Shown in pieces: positions 12,014 through 24,438 of a stretch of DNA of 64,000 nucleotides; the first letter of the stretch is position 1; the number at the start of each line of letters is the position of its first letter. The position numbers were made by a program, and so were the translations under genes. The stretch comes from Chamaecyparis obtusa. Its lineage: Eukaryota > Streptophyta > Pinopsida > Cupressales > Cupressaceae. The notes below the pieces were generated by a model. That model was given only the letters and a program-made list of their open reading frames with translations. It had not been told where the DNA came from and did no database searches. The stretch spans positions 292,549-356,548 of the forward strand of contig BSBK01003561.1 in NCBI GenBank assembly GCA_027943335.1, read 5' to 3'.

Positions 12014-12116
12014 TGTGTTCCCAAAATGAACACACATCTGGGTTGTTTTGTGATCCCAAATCGATCTCACATTTCAATTCTTCTTTGACTGCATGTGTTC
12101 CTAGATCGATCACACA
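12014..12116 (+). repeat. Three 23-bp imperfect palindromes before the C polypurine tract
   Basis: Sites at 12014-12036, 12049-12071 and 12094-12116 each start TGTG(T/A)TCC and end in the complementary CACA. The second and third have ATCGAT at the centre. They sit just upstream of the polypurine tract. Confidence 0.65.
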
Positions 12117-12122
12117 TTAGTC

Positions 12123-12135
12123 AAAGAGGGGTAAA
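12123..12135 (+). other. Element C polypurine tract
   Basis: AAAGAGGGGTAAA directly precedes TGTATACACC, the start of an LTR. A purine run touching the TG of a 3' LTR is the usual plus-strand priming site. It sets the plus orientation of C. Confidence 0.65.
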
Positions 12136-13226
12136 TGTATACACCCTAAAATGGTTGCCTAGACTTTGGGCCCCCATTTAGCAATTTGTCAAATCCACGA
12201 ATCAATATTTTCAAATATCAACAATATCAATTATATCAATTTTCTTGATCAAATCATAATCAATTCAATATTTCCTAAGGTTTGAGCCTTATTTAATTCA
12301 AAAGAGAAAAAATAAAAATAAAAATCTTATTTAATTAAGAGAACATGCTCCCTTTTAATTAAATAAAAATCTCTTTTAATTAAATAATAAAATCACTTTA
12401 TCCCAAGCCTTTATTCAATTAAAATAAATTTCCTCCCCTTTTATTTCAATAAAATATCTTCACTTTTCTTCTTATCCTATGTTGCACAAATAAAGCATTT
12501 ATTCTTATTTTATAAAAAGGAAAAAACACTTTTTGTCTCATATGGACATAAAGTCAACTCCTATTTTCCTATTGGAGGATATTTGTGCACAAGGATCAAG
12601 CTTCTTTTTTTCCATCATTGATTAAGTATTTTGCCTCTTAATCACAATGGTCCATTCTTTTTCACTTCCTATAAAAGAAGAGCTCTCTTCCTCATTTTCA
12701 TACACTTGAATTTTATGTTATTGTTATGCTACAGGTTTTCTAAGTTATCTTGAAGCTTTTAGAGACATTCTTGCATCAAGTTTTGAAGATTTGGAGCATC
12801 ATTGGCATTCATCTTGCATCTACATCACATCCTAGCTTGCATCATAGTTGAATCATCATGGTATCATTTCCTTTCATGTTTTAGATTAATCTCACATAGT
12901 TTAATTAGAGGGTTTGTAACTCTTTCATTTCCATTTTCATAGCCTAATTTGCATACTTGCATGCTCATCTTAGATTAATTTGCATTGCATTGCATTTTTA
13001 TATTGATTTAATTGGAGATATTGGCATTTTTGCCCTTGTCTTTGATTTGAAATCTCTCATTGTGTGGTTGACTAGCAAGGTCATGAGTTTATAGCTCTAG
13101 CTGAGAGTAATTTTACAAATCTTGCAACTCCATGCATAGAGAGCTATGGATCGATTTATGAGGGCTTGTTCTTAAGTTTTCTTGCATGTAAAGATTCATA
13201 GAAGTGTGGTCACATTTTCACCATAC
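12136..13226 (+). repeat. Element C 3' LTR, left part (interrupted by element B)
   Basis: Begins TGTATACACCCTAAAATGG right after the PPT. A TATAAAAG box is at 12670-12677, followed by the GAGCTCTCTTCC context typical of an LTR transcription start. The LTR is cut at 13226 by B. Its continuation should begin after 55688, but I could not find its 3' end. Confidence 0.55.
12670..12677 (+). promoter_or_regulatory. TATA box of the C LTR
   Basis: TATAAAAG lies about 535 bp into the LTR, on the plus strand, in the same orientation as the PPT. Confidence 0.5.
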
Positions 13227-14993
13227 ACTTAGTAGCTAGTTGTAAACATTCAGTGACTCAATGATTGCGTGGTCTCCAGTTCTTGTGATTCCTAACAATC
13301 TTCTCCAAACATGTAGCAACTTAGTGAGGATGGTTGATGAAGATCTTGATTGACGGTGATCTTTGTGTCTCATGATTGACTGAGCCGTCAGTGATTTATT
13401 TAGTGATTCAACAAATATGATTACCTCTTGATCTCTTGATTGCAGTAGTTAGTGGCCTGATGTTCAGCGATTCACCGAACAAAATTTTCTCTAGATCTTA
13501 GGATTTGATGGTTAAGTCCCTAAACATTCAATGACCTAGTGAAAAGGCTCTTAATGAAGCAAGGTTATCATTGTCACTTATTATTGTAATGAAACGGCCA
13601 AGTTTTAATATTTTTGGTGATTCAACAAAGACCGTAGATGGTGGACAAGATCAAAAGTTGGTGCTTGATCTCGTGATTTGTTTGAGGTTATGTAAAAGAT
13701 TATCTTGTGTTCTCTAAATACAACCATGGTTACTAGAAGTGTCTTGACATTGCGCAAATGCCTTTGTCATTGGATCTTGTGATTGAACATGAGTTAAGAA
13801 TGGTTATCTTGTGTTCTCTAAATAAAGGTTATCTCATGTTCTCTGAATATAACCATGGTTATTTGAAGTGTCTTGACATTGTGCAAATGCCTTTACCATT
13901 AGATCTCATGATTGAACATGAGTTAAGAATAGTGTCTAGAGAATAGGAGATCCATTCAGTCACTGATTCTTGTAATGTTGCTATAATTAGTGAAATGATC
14001 TAGAGAATACAAGAACAAGTCTTAATCACTCATTCTCCAAATATAACCCATGGTTTAGAAGGCTTTATGAGATTGGGAGATTCTCTCCATTCATTGAGTC
14101 TCTAAATCAAAGGTGAGTTAAAGGAATGGTTATAAGATCACACAGATGCATTGGTCATTGATTCTCATGATTAAACTTCAGTTGAGTAAATTATTGTGAG
14201 ATTATGAGAATGTCTTCAGTCGCTAGATCGCTAAAAAAGAAAAGGTTAAGCTCACTAGGTTATAAAGCAAAAAGTAACTATGATGTGGAAAGGGCATTAT
14301 GACATGTTGGAAAAAGCAATAAATTGGCCAATAGCAGTACAAGTTAGGGTTTTTATCTATTTTCATTGGTTTTAAATCAATAAAACAATGATCATGTCTT
14401 GTCACCTTTTCTCAGAATTCAGTGCAGCCTGTCAATTACCCACCTTACCGCTAGCCTGGATTTGAACTTGGTTTCACATAGAAGTGAATGTTGAGGTGAC
14501 TACAAGGAATATTTGCATAGATTTAATCATTCACATGCATTCATTTCTCAATAATATAGTTTCAAAGAGATAGTTTGTAGCAAGGAGTATTTTTAGAGCA
14601 AGAAAAATGAGTCAACTAGAGGCCAGTCATGCATCATCTAGTGAAGGAGTACATGAGCATGGTAGCAACTAGAAAGGGAAGCCAAATTATTCTGCATAAT
14701 TCATCTAATTGCTACCACAATCAACACAAGATAAGAAGGTTAGTGATGATACCTTCATTGATTCCATGGTGACTTGTAGAGACCCTCTTACTCTAGCTAT
14801 CTTAGGTTACCATATTTTCAAATAATTTTATAGTAACAAGGATAATCCCATTCTAGTGTGTAATGTCTGGAAGCTAGGATTAGGGAAATTGGTGGCACCT
14901 GATGTTTTCCTAGATGTAGATTTGTTGATTGAGTTGGCAAGAAATTTTGATCCAATCTCCAAGACAATTTAGAGAAGTGATAGGTTAACACTA

Positions 14994-16192
14994 TGTTAGG
15001 AATGAATGCTTGATGTTGGAAGTCATTCTGTAGTAGTTGTTGTTGCATTCATGACTATGATTGTCATTGATGTCAACACAGTGATCTTCTGAAGACTAGC
15101 AGAGAAGAAGATAGTGTTTTGATTAGCACACATGGGATATTTTAGTTGGAACTATGTGATGTTGAGGTTATACTCTTTGATATGTTATATGTCTATGGTT
15201 AAGAGTGTAGATAGTAATTCATTGATTCATGAAAGTTATGAGCATTTTGGTAAAAGCAGTATTCAGGCAGTGTTCCTGAGTAGCGGTTTGTGGAAATCGG
15301 ATGATATCTCCTAATCAAGATGGAATCTAGTTTTTCACAGTTAAAGGATATTTTGAGACACATTGATGGTGATGTGGTTCATAGTGAAAACTTTGAGGTC
15401 ACATGAGTGAAGAGGTATTGCATTTGGAAGCTGACAGTTTTGTGTAATTCTGATGTAGCGTATGGAAACTTTTATTTTGTAATTATGTGCCAACTCATTT
15501 GTAATTGTTTGAGTGTAGTATAAATGAAGGAATGTTTTTCCTTATTGTATGAAGTTGATATATATGAAAGAAGTGTGAGCATGGTTCGATTGCATGCAAA
15601 TGTAAGCATGAAGTGAAGAAAAGAGCCTAAGAGATTGTGAAAGCAAAATTGTGAAGGAAGACATGCGAAGTTCAAAGATCTAGAATTGAGATCTAATGTA
15701 GTAGTGAGTGCGGTTTGGCATAGTAAGGAGGTAACATATTTCATATTATTCTGCTAAATAATATCAAGGTTATTTAGATAGTGTGTTCAGTGATCTTACC
15801 TTGAAGCTATTTAGGTAGTGGGTCCTTCTGTCTTCCATAACTTTTAATAGGGTTAGAATCTTTTAACAGGGATTCAAAATCTCCTAACATGGATTTATAT
15901 GTACTGAATGTATTTCATAAGACTCCTAACAGAGTCCATCCTCTTACAAGGAATATTCATATTAGTGCATCTTTTGTGGGCATCATTCCCACCGGGGTTT
16001 ACTCTTTGATCAAGAGGTTCCATGGTCAACATATCTTGTGTTATTGTGTATGAATATCTTTGTATGGTTAGTAATTGCATTACTTACATGGTTAAATGTT
16101 ATTGAAGATGTTAAAAGTTATAATTATCTAATAACTGATTCACCCCCCCACCCCCCCCCCTCTCAGTTATCTTGGTGGACTTTACTTTATAA
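14994..16192 (+). mobile_element. S2: solo LTR inserted in the B 5' LTR
   Basis: A 1,199-bp block begins TGTTAGGAATG and ends ...GGTGGACTTTACTTTATAA(CA), flanked by CACTA at 14989-14993 and 16193-16197. The intact copy at 51540 lacks it (CCCTAGTCACC), giving an empty-site comparison. The terminal CA overlaps the target duplication, so the right edge is uncertain by two bases. A C-rich tract then TCTCAGTTAT near the end resembles the 3' ends of the D-family LTRs, so it is probably from the same Copia-type group. No internal sequence is present. Confidence 0.8.
15519..15525 (+). promoter_or_regulatory. TATA box of solo LTR S2
   Basis: TATAAAT in GTAGTATAAATGAAGG, about 525 bp into the LTR, supports the plus orientation given by the LTR ends. 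Confidence 0.4.
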
Positions 16193-17236
16193 CACTAGTC
16201 ACCCTAGATAGAGAATCATTCATGAAAGCCTTCAACCTAGTCACTTCCTCCTTAATATAAATTGACCTAGGGAAGGAAAATGAGAAGTATGGCAAGCAAG
16301 TACAGCTTGTAAAATCCCAATTTGCCCATCTTATGCCAAAAAATGGAAAGTACATAGCCCCACTCCCTACCCATATGAAAGCCCCATATGAATTTCAATA
16401 CTTAAATTTCTACATGAAATACCTTGCCTATTCATTGTGTCTAGTCCAAGGGATTGATAGAGATAAAGAAAGAATGCCAGCAGATTTGCTGATGATCATC
16501 CTAGATATGCAAAGTCATCATTGCGACATTGATTATGATTACATCTAGTATGTGATTCATATGATGCATGATGTTCTGATTTCCATCATAGACAATAGCA
16601 AGCCATCAAAGTTCATGCATTACTCCTTGTTAATGCATTTAATTATTTTTTTCAATGTTTACCTTATGGATGTAAACATGTTGAGGCTCAGGAAAGTGAA
16701 AACAAATAGGACCAAACCCAATACAATTCTGGTTGAGGATTTGGAATACTACATCAAATGAGTGTGAGTTCAATGGCTTCTAGAATTGGATGGTATACCC
16801 TCTTTTGAGAATGATGGGAATGAATTTCACAAGTCTCCCATTGAAAGCACTAAGGCTTTTGAGGCCTAAACAGTTTGTGGATAAGTGACCAGGAGATCAC
16901 AATTGGGGAGATTTATACATGGGAGATAATTTCACTATAATCAAGGTGTATGGGTGCCCTTAAGCTACACATATTCTTCCCAAGTATGTGCCACAAAGGA
17001 TTTATTAGTTGGATTTTATTTGGTAGTTGATCTAGATAGATAAGGAGATCTTGGCTCCACATAGAAAGGGGACATTTACTCCTAGAGTGTTTAAAGTAAC
17101 AAATTTTACAATTACGAAGAGAGCCCTGCCTAAGTTGACTTAATGACTGAATCAATTCATGATGGTTGCTGGAGCATACAGATATGTAGACCTTGAGGAC
17201 TTCATCAAGATAGCTAGGAATATTCTTATTCCAAGC

Positions 17237-20200
17237 TGTTAGGTATTTTTCTTTGGGTCAAACTTGGCAATGACATTAGCTTGATTGTTAGTAAATAGGT
17301 TTCCAAGTTTGCAAGAAAAGCCTAATTGATGAGGATTAGATAAGATCCTCCTTTTTCTTTGAGCTCCACAAGACTCAGGTGGGTATTGCCTACAAATAGG
17401 TTACTATCTTTCAAGTAAACTATGGATTGGTGGATTAGGTCTTCATTGTCATGCTATTGAGTTTATTAGATGTGCTTTCATGGAAGATAATTCTAAAGAT
17501 AGCTGAGAACTCCTAGGATGATAACATGAACAAGGGCATAAGGGTGATGAGTCCTTTTTATGAGTAAAACTCAAGGAAGGCTAACCTTTGATTCACTCTT
17601 CAAGGAATCAACAACTATGGATTGTAAAACATTAGGGAGAGTCTTATTTTTTAGGTATATGAACATGAAATGAAATGGTATTGATAGTGATGAATTTTGT
17701 GTTTGATGACTGAAAGGTGTTTGATTGACATAGATTAGATCAGTGCCTAATCCTTTGGGCAAAGAGTCTAACATGAATCAATACAGGAATTTCTAGGGAA
17801 TATAGTGATATGCCTTACAAACCACATACAATTTGGATAGAATGCCTTACAAACTATGATCTCAATCTAGATTCACTACCATCAAGATCTTCCATAGATG
17901 TATTTATTCTCTAAAATTTCACATAAGGATTTAATTCTTTCCTTGAAAGAAACTCATGCAACAATTAGATAACTGCCTTACAACTAGTATGTTCCAAATA
18001 CCTTACAAATAGAGGATACTAGTAAAATCATAGGATCAACAATCTTCTCTGCAAAGTTTGGATTATCAACATTCAACCATCAAGAATATGGAACCAGAGA
18101 ATAGAATCCCTTGGATTGCCAAAGACTGGAACTGAGAACCAAAAGGATTGGAAAACTAGAAAGTTAGGAGACCCAAAAAGTTTTGGAACGCTTACAAAAT
18201 TAGAACTCTAACTACTTATAACACTAGCCATCTTGGGATCCCAAACAAGTTAGGATGCAACAAGCTTCTGATAGCTAGCATTAGGGTTTCACCCACTAAA
18301 TCAATCAATATCAATCAACAATAAATTCTAGGGTAGAAAACCAAGCAACCTGGACAAACAGACCCAAAACTAATCTTCATCAATGAAAATCCTCTAATTT
18401 GTACCAAAGATCACACAAACACCATGCCTTTTCAGTCTATTTGTACACTTGCAACATGCCTCAAGCTTTACCTATGTCCATTTCATGATGGTACAGGCAT
18501 TTGCAAACAATCATCAAACCATCTTGACCACCCTGCAGTAGTCGGCACAACAACTTCATCAAATCCTGTTGCTAAAACTATAAATTTTGGTCCTTTCTGT
18601 CACTAAGAAACCCTCAAAAATTTGAGTTTGAAATTAAATAGCTATTACCAAGTGCTAGTAGCAAATCAGTGGTCAATATTTAAATCTGAGTTATCTTTAT
18701 ATCATGACCATTAGATCTCTTTATTTCTTAGGCTTTATGTCTTTAACTCAATCAAATACCTTGGGTTCCCTTTAGTGAACATGCGACAAAGCGAATCTTT
18801 ATTCATGCAATGAAATACTTAACCTAGGCTCAACCTTGTAACTTAGCGAACAAAGGGAAACATTTAACTTTGGTCTCTTATTTGGCGAACTGGTGACAAA
18901 AGGTTTTCACCAGTTCGCAGAACATTTTAATTCATCGCTAAAATACTTAGTGATCACATGAACTTCCTTCACTGAATCGATAGCCAATTTAAAATACCAC
19001 CATCTCATTTCATGAACAAGTGAAAAGCAATGAAATTCATTGGGCTGCTAACCTTATTTATCCAGACCGCCAGACCTTACACCCCACCCGGGCCCACTTT
19101 ATCCCACCTATCACCATGTTATTTTCTACTCATGCTCAGTCATCTCTGACTTAGGACACACATGCCTAAGCCTTTGAAAATGGATGGTAGGTGTAAGATC
19201 TCCTAGCTTTAAGAAAACCCATAAGATCTTATGCCAACCATAGATCTTATCCCCGTCACTGACCTTTCTGACAACGACCCCACCCCATGGTATTCCTTGT
19301 CATCTTCCAACTTAGTCAATCATAAACTAACACTTCAGTGATGAATCATCATGTGGTCCCACTATCCTCGCCGAACTTTAACCTTCTATCCATTTGGTGA
19401 ACATGCAACTAAAGAAACCCTCACCCATTCGCAAGAACTTTGAGGGTACCACCAAATCATTTGGCTACTATGCAAACACTATTTGCCAAATCACTAAGTC
19501 AATAGATCTTCTACCAAAACATCACATGAACCAGTGAACAGAGCATACATTTATCAGAACCACCAAAAAGATTGATAGACCTACTGGGCTCGCATCAAGA
19601 AGATCACCGGCCGTGTCATTTTTGCATAGCCCTCCAAGATTCCATCAGATTACATGCCCATCATCAGATGAAGAATCTCTCCCTACCTTGACAACCCTCT
19701 GACACTAGATGAGATCAACAACTATCACATAATCTCAAGCCTCTAAAAAATTTGATGAGAACTTACACCATTCATAGATTTTTTGACAAGGTCAAGACCC
19801 TCTGACAAGTTGAAAACTAGGTCCCACTGACAACCTCCACCTCATTAATACATGGACCAATCACAGCTTTCCATTTGTGCATACGTGTCATTTTGGACCC
19901 ATAGTTTGTCTACCATTGGATCAGATGGTTGTTGTTAAAGTGTTATGTTAAAACCCACACATCTTCCATTAGCGGTATAGCAATGATCATTGATTCTGCT
20001 CACTCATTAACCAAGTCAATAGGGAAGGAAGATAGAGCCCACTGGGACAGATGGCACACAGTCATGAATTCGCATGTCAGAGACATCTGACACCAAACAG
20101 TCTTGTGAATTAATGACAACCACACATTTCAAAAGGGTGAAACAGGAAAATATTATTGCAGGGGACTTAGGAAAAATTAACGCCGAAAGACTTAGGAACA

Positions 20201-20459
20201 TATTTTGCTGGGCGCATGAAAACCTAGGAAAATAAAGGCCGCTAGGGAATAAAAATTTAATGCACATGCCTTTATGAAACTTTAAGTGGCCCAAAAAGTA
20301 ACATGAAATTAGAATAGGGTGAAGGGTAATTAGGGTTCTTATATGCAACAGCTAGATTTTTGAATTTCAAAGAAGGGTTTTAGCCAGAAAATAAGGAAAA
20401 ACACGTTGCAGAGACTGGAAGAAAAATTGGAGGGCCATGAAATTTTGTAGGTGCCAAGA
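17237..20459 (-). repeat. A 3' LTR (left copy, 3,223 bp)
   Basis: Starts TGTTAGGTATTTTTC and ends GGTGCCAAGA (expected CCAACA, one change). It matches the right LTR at both ends but is about 1.2 kb longer because the segment from about 17,940 to 19,200 has no counterpart there. It contains a perfect 12-bp inverted repeat, GCGAACTGGTGA (18885-18896) and TCACCAGTTCGC (18907-18918), with a 10-bp loop. No ORF looks real. Confidence 0.85.
18885..18918. repeat. Perfect 12-bp hairpin in the A LTR
   Basis: GCGAACTGGTGA and its exact reverse complement are separated by 10 bases. It lies in the segment missing from the other A LTR, among repeated GCGAAC/TTCGC words. Confidence 0.7.
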
Positions 20460-20632
20460 GTGGCTCTATCTGAGGATGTTGAAATGAAAGTTTTAACAAG
20501 AACCATAGGACTCTAGGATGCAGACCAAAAAATAGCACTAACCTAAAACATGGAAAGAAACACACAACCTGAAAGGAAACAAACCTGTACAGAAATTTAC
20601 AAAGTATTTACACATGCATGATAATCAAAAAC

Positions 20633-20884
20633 TTAACTGAAGAAGGGCTTCAAGAATTTCCCATGCACTAGCAATTCCAAAACTTCACCATCCATGTTCT
20701 TTAGCAAGTAGGTATCCTTCCCAAAACTATCATGAATCACAAAAGGACCAAGCCACAGTGGTTCAAATTTCTTATGCTTCCCTTTATCTTCTGCCCTCAC
20801 ATTCCACTGAAGTACCAAATCATCAACCTTGAATTTTTTGGTAGTTTCTCTTTTTTCAAATAAGTACTTCATCTTTTGTTGCAA
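20633..20884 (-). pseudogene. pol: A integrase C-terminal domain
   Basis: This is the in-frame continuation of the ORF ending at 20951. It reads KKFKVDDLVLQWN, then KGKHKKFEPLWLGPFVI, the usual C-terminal DNA-binding segment of Gypsy integrases including the LWLGPF motif, and ends HGKFLKPFF before a stop at 20633. The B counterpart is at 49062-49274. In-frame stop codons in the 66 bases upstream separate it from the rest of integrase. Confidence 0.85.
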
Positions 20885-20950
20885 CTTGATATTACTCTTT
20901 TGACTCTCTTTTCTCTATTCGTCTAACTCAGTCGGCTACATAATTCTATT

Positions 20951-22678
20951 CTACATTGGCTCTATGACATCCAACTTCTCATCCTGAATAAACTGGTAAA
21001 CTAGAATTAGATTATTTATAGGTAGCCTTGACTGCAAACCATACACAAGCTCAAAGGGAGACTTCCCAGTGGCTCTTTTCACTGTAATCCTATTTGCCCG
21101 TAAAGCCAATCTCAACTTGGAATGCCAAGCTCTCTTATTCTTTTCAAGTGTCTTCTTCAAGATTGTCAGGATGCTTTTATTGCTAGACTCAACCTGTCCA
21201 TTTGCTTGAGGATGATAAGGAGATGAATAGGAAGTCATGATTCCATTATGATTGCAGAACTCCTTAAACTCATCTGATCTGAAACACCTTGCATTATCTA
21301 TAATCAACTTCATAGGAACTCCAAATCTAGTCAAAATATTGTCAAGTAAGAAATCAATCACCACTTTACTTGTTGCCCTCTTTGTAGGAATAGCTTCTAT
21401 CCACTTGGTGAAATATTCAGTTGCAACAAGTATATAACTATGTCCTCCACTAGATTTCTTAGCAAACTCACCTATGAAATCCAAGCCCCACATGGAAAAT
21501 GGTGCTTTCACAACTATTGGGTTTAATGACAATGCCCCCGAGTACTTTAATTTTGAAGCAAACCTCTGACAAGCTTCACATTTCCTAACATATTGGAATG
21601 AATCCTTAAACAATGTAGGCCAATAATAACCTACCCTTAAAACCTTGTGAGCAATAGTCCTTGAAAAATGACCTCCACAAACACCAGCAGGCATTTCATT
21701 TAAAACCTTCTCTGCCTGATATCTGTCAAGACAAAACAACAAGACTCCATCTCTATTTTCCCAATACAAGTCTCCTTTTAGCAATGTGTACTTTTGAGCT
21801 TGCAATTTCAAGGACCTCTTTTGGTTATCTATCATATAGTTTGGGCATCTAGCATTCTTTATGAAATAGACAATATTAGCATATTCTGGTTGCAATTCAA
21901 TACTTGTGATTGTCATATCTGGAGTTCCTTCATTATTTACTTGGACTAAGTCCATATTTTCTTCAGTCATCAATTTTGCTAGACCTTGTCCTCTCACAAG
22001 CTTAGTGATATGAATTTCCAAATTGAATTCTTGAATTCTAGTAATCCACTTGCATCTCTTACCAGTGACTTCAGATTGAGTAAGAACATCCTTTACTACT
22101 AAATGTGGGACATATGCAACAACCTTTGCACACACTAGATAAGGCCTAAAAGATTTGATTGCTTTTACCAATGCATATGCCTGCTTCTCCATCATCTCAT
22201 AATTCAACTTAGTAGCCTGGAAGGATTTGCTAAAAAATGCAATTGGATGTTCAAAACCCTCATTGTCCTTTTGCAATAGAACAACGACAATGGTGTGAAA
22301 TGATGCAAAAGAAAACAATGAAAAAGGCTTGGTATAGTCAGGAGACCTAAGCACAGGTGCTTGTTGGACCACATCTTTAATTTTCTCAAATGCAGCCTGA
22401 GCCTCTACAGTCCATTGAAACTTCACATCCTTTTTTAACAACTTTACTATAGGCTTGACAATTTTAGCAAAATTTGCAATGAATCTCCTAACAAAATTGA
22501 TCTTCCCTAGAAAGGACTGCACCCCTTTGAGATTTTTTAATGTAGACACTTTCTTGATTGCTTCAACCCTCTCTAGATCAATTCTTATTCCATCTTTTGA
22601 TACAATGTGTCCTAGAAGCTTTCCCTCTTTGACTACAAAATTACATTTTTTAGGATTTAGGGATACAACATACTCCAA
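20951..22678 (-). pseudogene. pol: A pol, C-terminal part: RT thumb, degenerate RNase H, integrase
   Basis: 575 codons. Residues about 1-60 are the end of RT (PKKCNFVVKEGKLLGHIVS). About 65-240 is the RT-linked RNase H: it keeps the MEKQAYALV region but has FSFASFHT where an Asp-containing strand is expected, so it looks catalytically lost. About 325-375 is the zinc-binding domain, with GGH, AHK and CEAC seen but MPAG where an MHAG-type His is expected. From about 395 the integrase core has all three acidic residues: MWGLDFIGE, LIIDNARCF and GQVESSNK. It is in frame with the RT ORF upstream, separated by the stop in YxDD and another stop, and with the C-terminal piece downstream. Confidence 0.92.
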
Positions 22679-22750
22679 AGCTTTGACAAAAATCTTTTCT
22701 AGGTGCGAACAATGATCATGAGCCTTCTTGGAATAAGTAGTTAAGTCATC

Positions 22751-24136
22751 CTAATACACAACCAAAAATAGGTCTATGTACTCTTTGAAAGAAACATCCA
22801 TGGCTCTTTGGAAAGTTGCTCCAACATTTTTGAGACCAAATGGCATTCTGACATACACATAGGTTCCCCAAGTTGTTGTGAATGTAGTTTTGAATTGTTC
22901 AAATTCTTTCACCAACACTTGGTTATATCTAGAGAAGCCATCCATCATAGACAATAACTCACAACCAGTGACCTTATGCAACATTGCCTCCATGTTAGGC
23001 AGTGAATAGTTATCTTTCAATGATGCAACATTCAAATTCTTGAAGTCTACACACAACCTAATGTCACCATTCTTCTTTCTAACTGGGACTAAATTAGACA
23101 CCCAAGTTGAATGCTTTATAGGCTGAATTATTCTTGCATCACTCAACTTCACTAGCTCCTGGTGCATCTTAGGAGCCAACAATGGGTTAATGGGCCTTTT
23201 CTTTTGTCTGAATGGTTTGACATCTTGCTTTAATGGGATTTCATGTTGGAAAAGGTCCTCTCTATAGGCTTTTAGGTCATCATAAGACCATGCAAACACA
23301 TGCTTGTACCTCCTTAACAACTTTATCAAATTATCTTTTAATTGAGGGGTTAATCCTTTTCCAATATAGACCATTTGAGAAGCATTATGTGATCCCAAAT
23401 TCACTTCCTCCAGATCTTCTACATTAGCATTACTTATTTTTGACATATGATCATTTTGGCTGCTATACAATGCTTTTAACTTAGTTAAGCCTTTAGGAAT
23501 ACTATTTGAATTCAGTTGAATCACCTCATTTCCCATGATCATGTCCTTGCCTTCAATTTCCTCAACCAAAGTGTTGTAGTCTATAGGTTGATCCTCATAT
23601 ATGTCAAGACATTGAATAAATCTCAAGATGTCATGATCATCCTCAAAAACCTGCCAATTGTAAATGTTGTCTACAATAACTGGTCTACTTTTTACTTCAA
23701 GAATTGACACTCCAAACAAAGTTGAATCATCCCTTTTTAGAGAAACATTGGCCAAGAAATCAGCCATTATGTTACTTGATCTTTCTACCCAACATATATT
23801 GAAAGCATCAAACATTTCAATCTGATCCCATATTACATGTTTATACAATTTCAATCTATCATTCTTGACAACATATTTAGATTGAACTTGTGCCACCACA
23901 AGCTTAGAATCACTAAAAACCTTTAAACATTTTATCCCATGTTTGATAGCAATATTCAATCCCAAAGACAATGGTTCATATTTAGTAGTATTGTTTGTGC
24001 ATTGAAAATTCAATGAGAATGAATACTTTAAATTAGTACCTGATGGAGATATGAACAAGAATCTAGCTCCTGAGCCTTCTTTTGAGCATGCTCCATCAAA
24101 ATACATCTGCCATAGTCCATCTTGTTGTTTCTTCAA
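22751..24136 (-). pseudogene. pol: A pol, N-terminal part: upstream RNase H and reverse transcriptase
   Basis: 461 codons. Residues about 10-135 are a complete-looking RNase H, archaeal/plant type: MYFDGACSKEGSG (first Asp), NTTKYEPLSLG (Glu), VFSDSKLVV (Asp) and NIMADFLAN (last Asp). After an acidic linker, RT begins near residue 270 (HVFAWSYDDLKAY), with LVPVRKKNGDIRLCVDF, DNYSLPNMEAML, LLSMMDGFSRYNQV and YVRMPFGLKNVGATFQ. The ORF stops at VVY: the next codons are TAG GAT GAC, so the YxDD active site is broken by a stop, probably from CAG. The placing of this RNase H before RT is shared with B. Confidence 0.92.
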
Positions 24137-24438
24137 TTATGCAACTAGTGGATCTACCTCTTCTACTGGTGGGATAACTTCCTCTAATTTGAAATTCTCC
24201 ATGTCAACATCCACACAACAATTTAAATGATCATCATTTATTTCAATCATATGTGGAGTTCTACCTTCTCTAAATACTTTCACATTGTCACCATCAATAT
24301 TGAATGTTGCAAAGGATAGATCACACTGGATACTACCTCACATCTAAGCACTCCACTTCCTTGACAACAACATCCCATAATGACGGGGAATATCTACCAC
24401 TAGAACACTCATTGTCAGCAACTTGTCAAGGAAAGCTG
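24137..24438 (-). pseudogene. A protease-to-RNase H linker (frameshifted)
   Basis: No long ORF, but a frame continuous with the downstream polymerase ORF can be read just left of the protease ORF: it contains LTMSVLVVDIP and HYGMLLSRKWS, matching B at about 44470-44540 (LTMSVLVVDIP, HYGMILSKKWS). The frame change near 24438 is therefore a small indel in A relative to the ancestor or a programmed shift. B favours an indel because its protease ORF and linker share a frame. Confidence 0.6.

Larger units (their letters stand above)
9274..12122 (+). other. Non-coding internal region of element C
   Basis: Nearly 3 kb with A-rich tracts (around 9400-9480 and 10190-10360) and no convincing ORF. It contains two copies of a 38-bp box, three copies of a short hairpin, a repeated CTAGCAGTGATG block (about 11838-11979) and three palindromes before the PPT. 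Long untranslated stretches between the last ORF and the 3' LTR occur in several plant LTR families. No polymerase is seen, so C may be non-autonomous or partly deleted. Confidence 0.45.

Noticed and set aside
13758..13946. 62-codon ORF in the B LTR
   Set aside because: Arises from a local duplication of non-coding LTR sequence and is not open in the 3' LTR.
16142..16162. Long C-run as a G-quadruplex or functional tract
   Set aside because: It is the C-rich block common to the 3' ends of these LTRs and may vary in length by slippage; no further structure seen.
20951..24136. Integrated pararetrovirus
   Set aside because: Integrase, LTRs, PBS and target duplications show a Gypsy LTR retrotransposon; no movement protein or viral coat motif seen.
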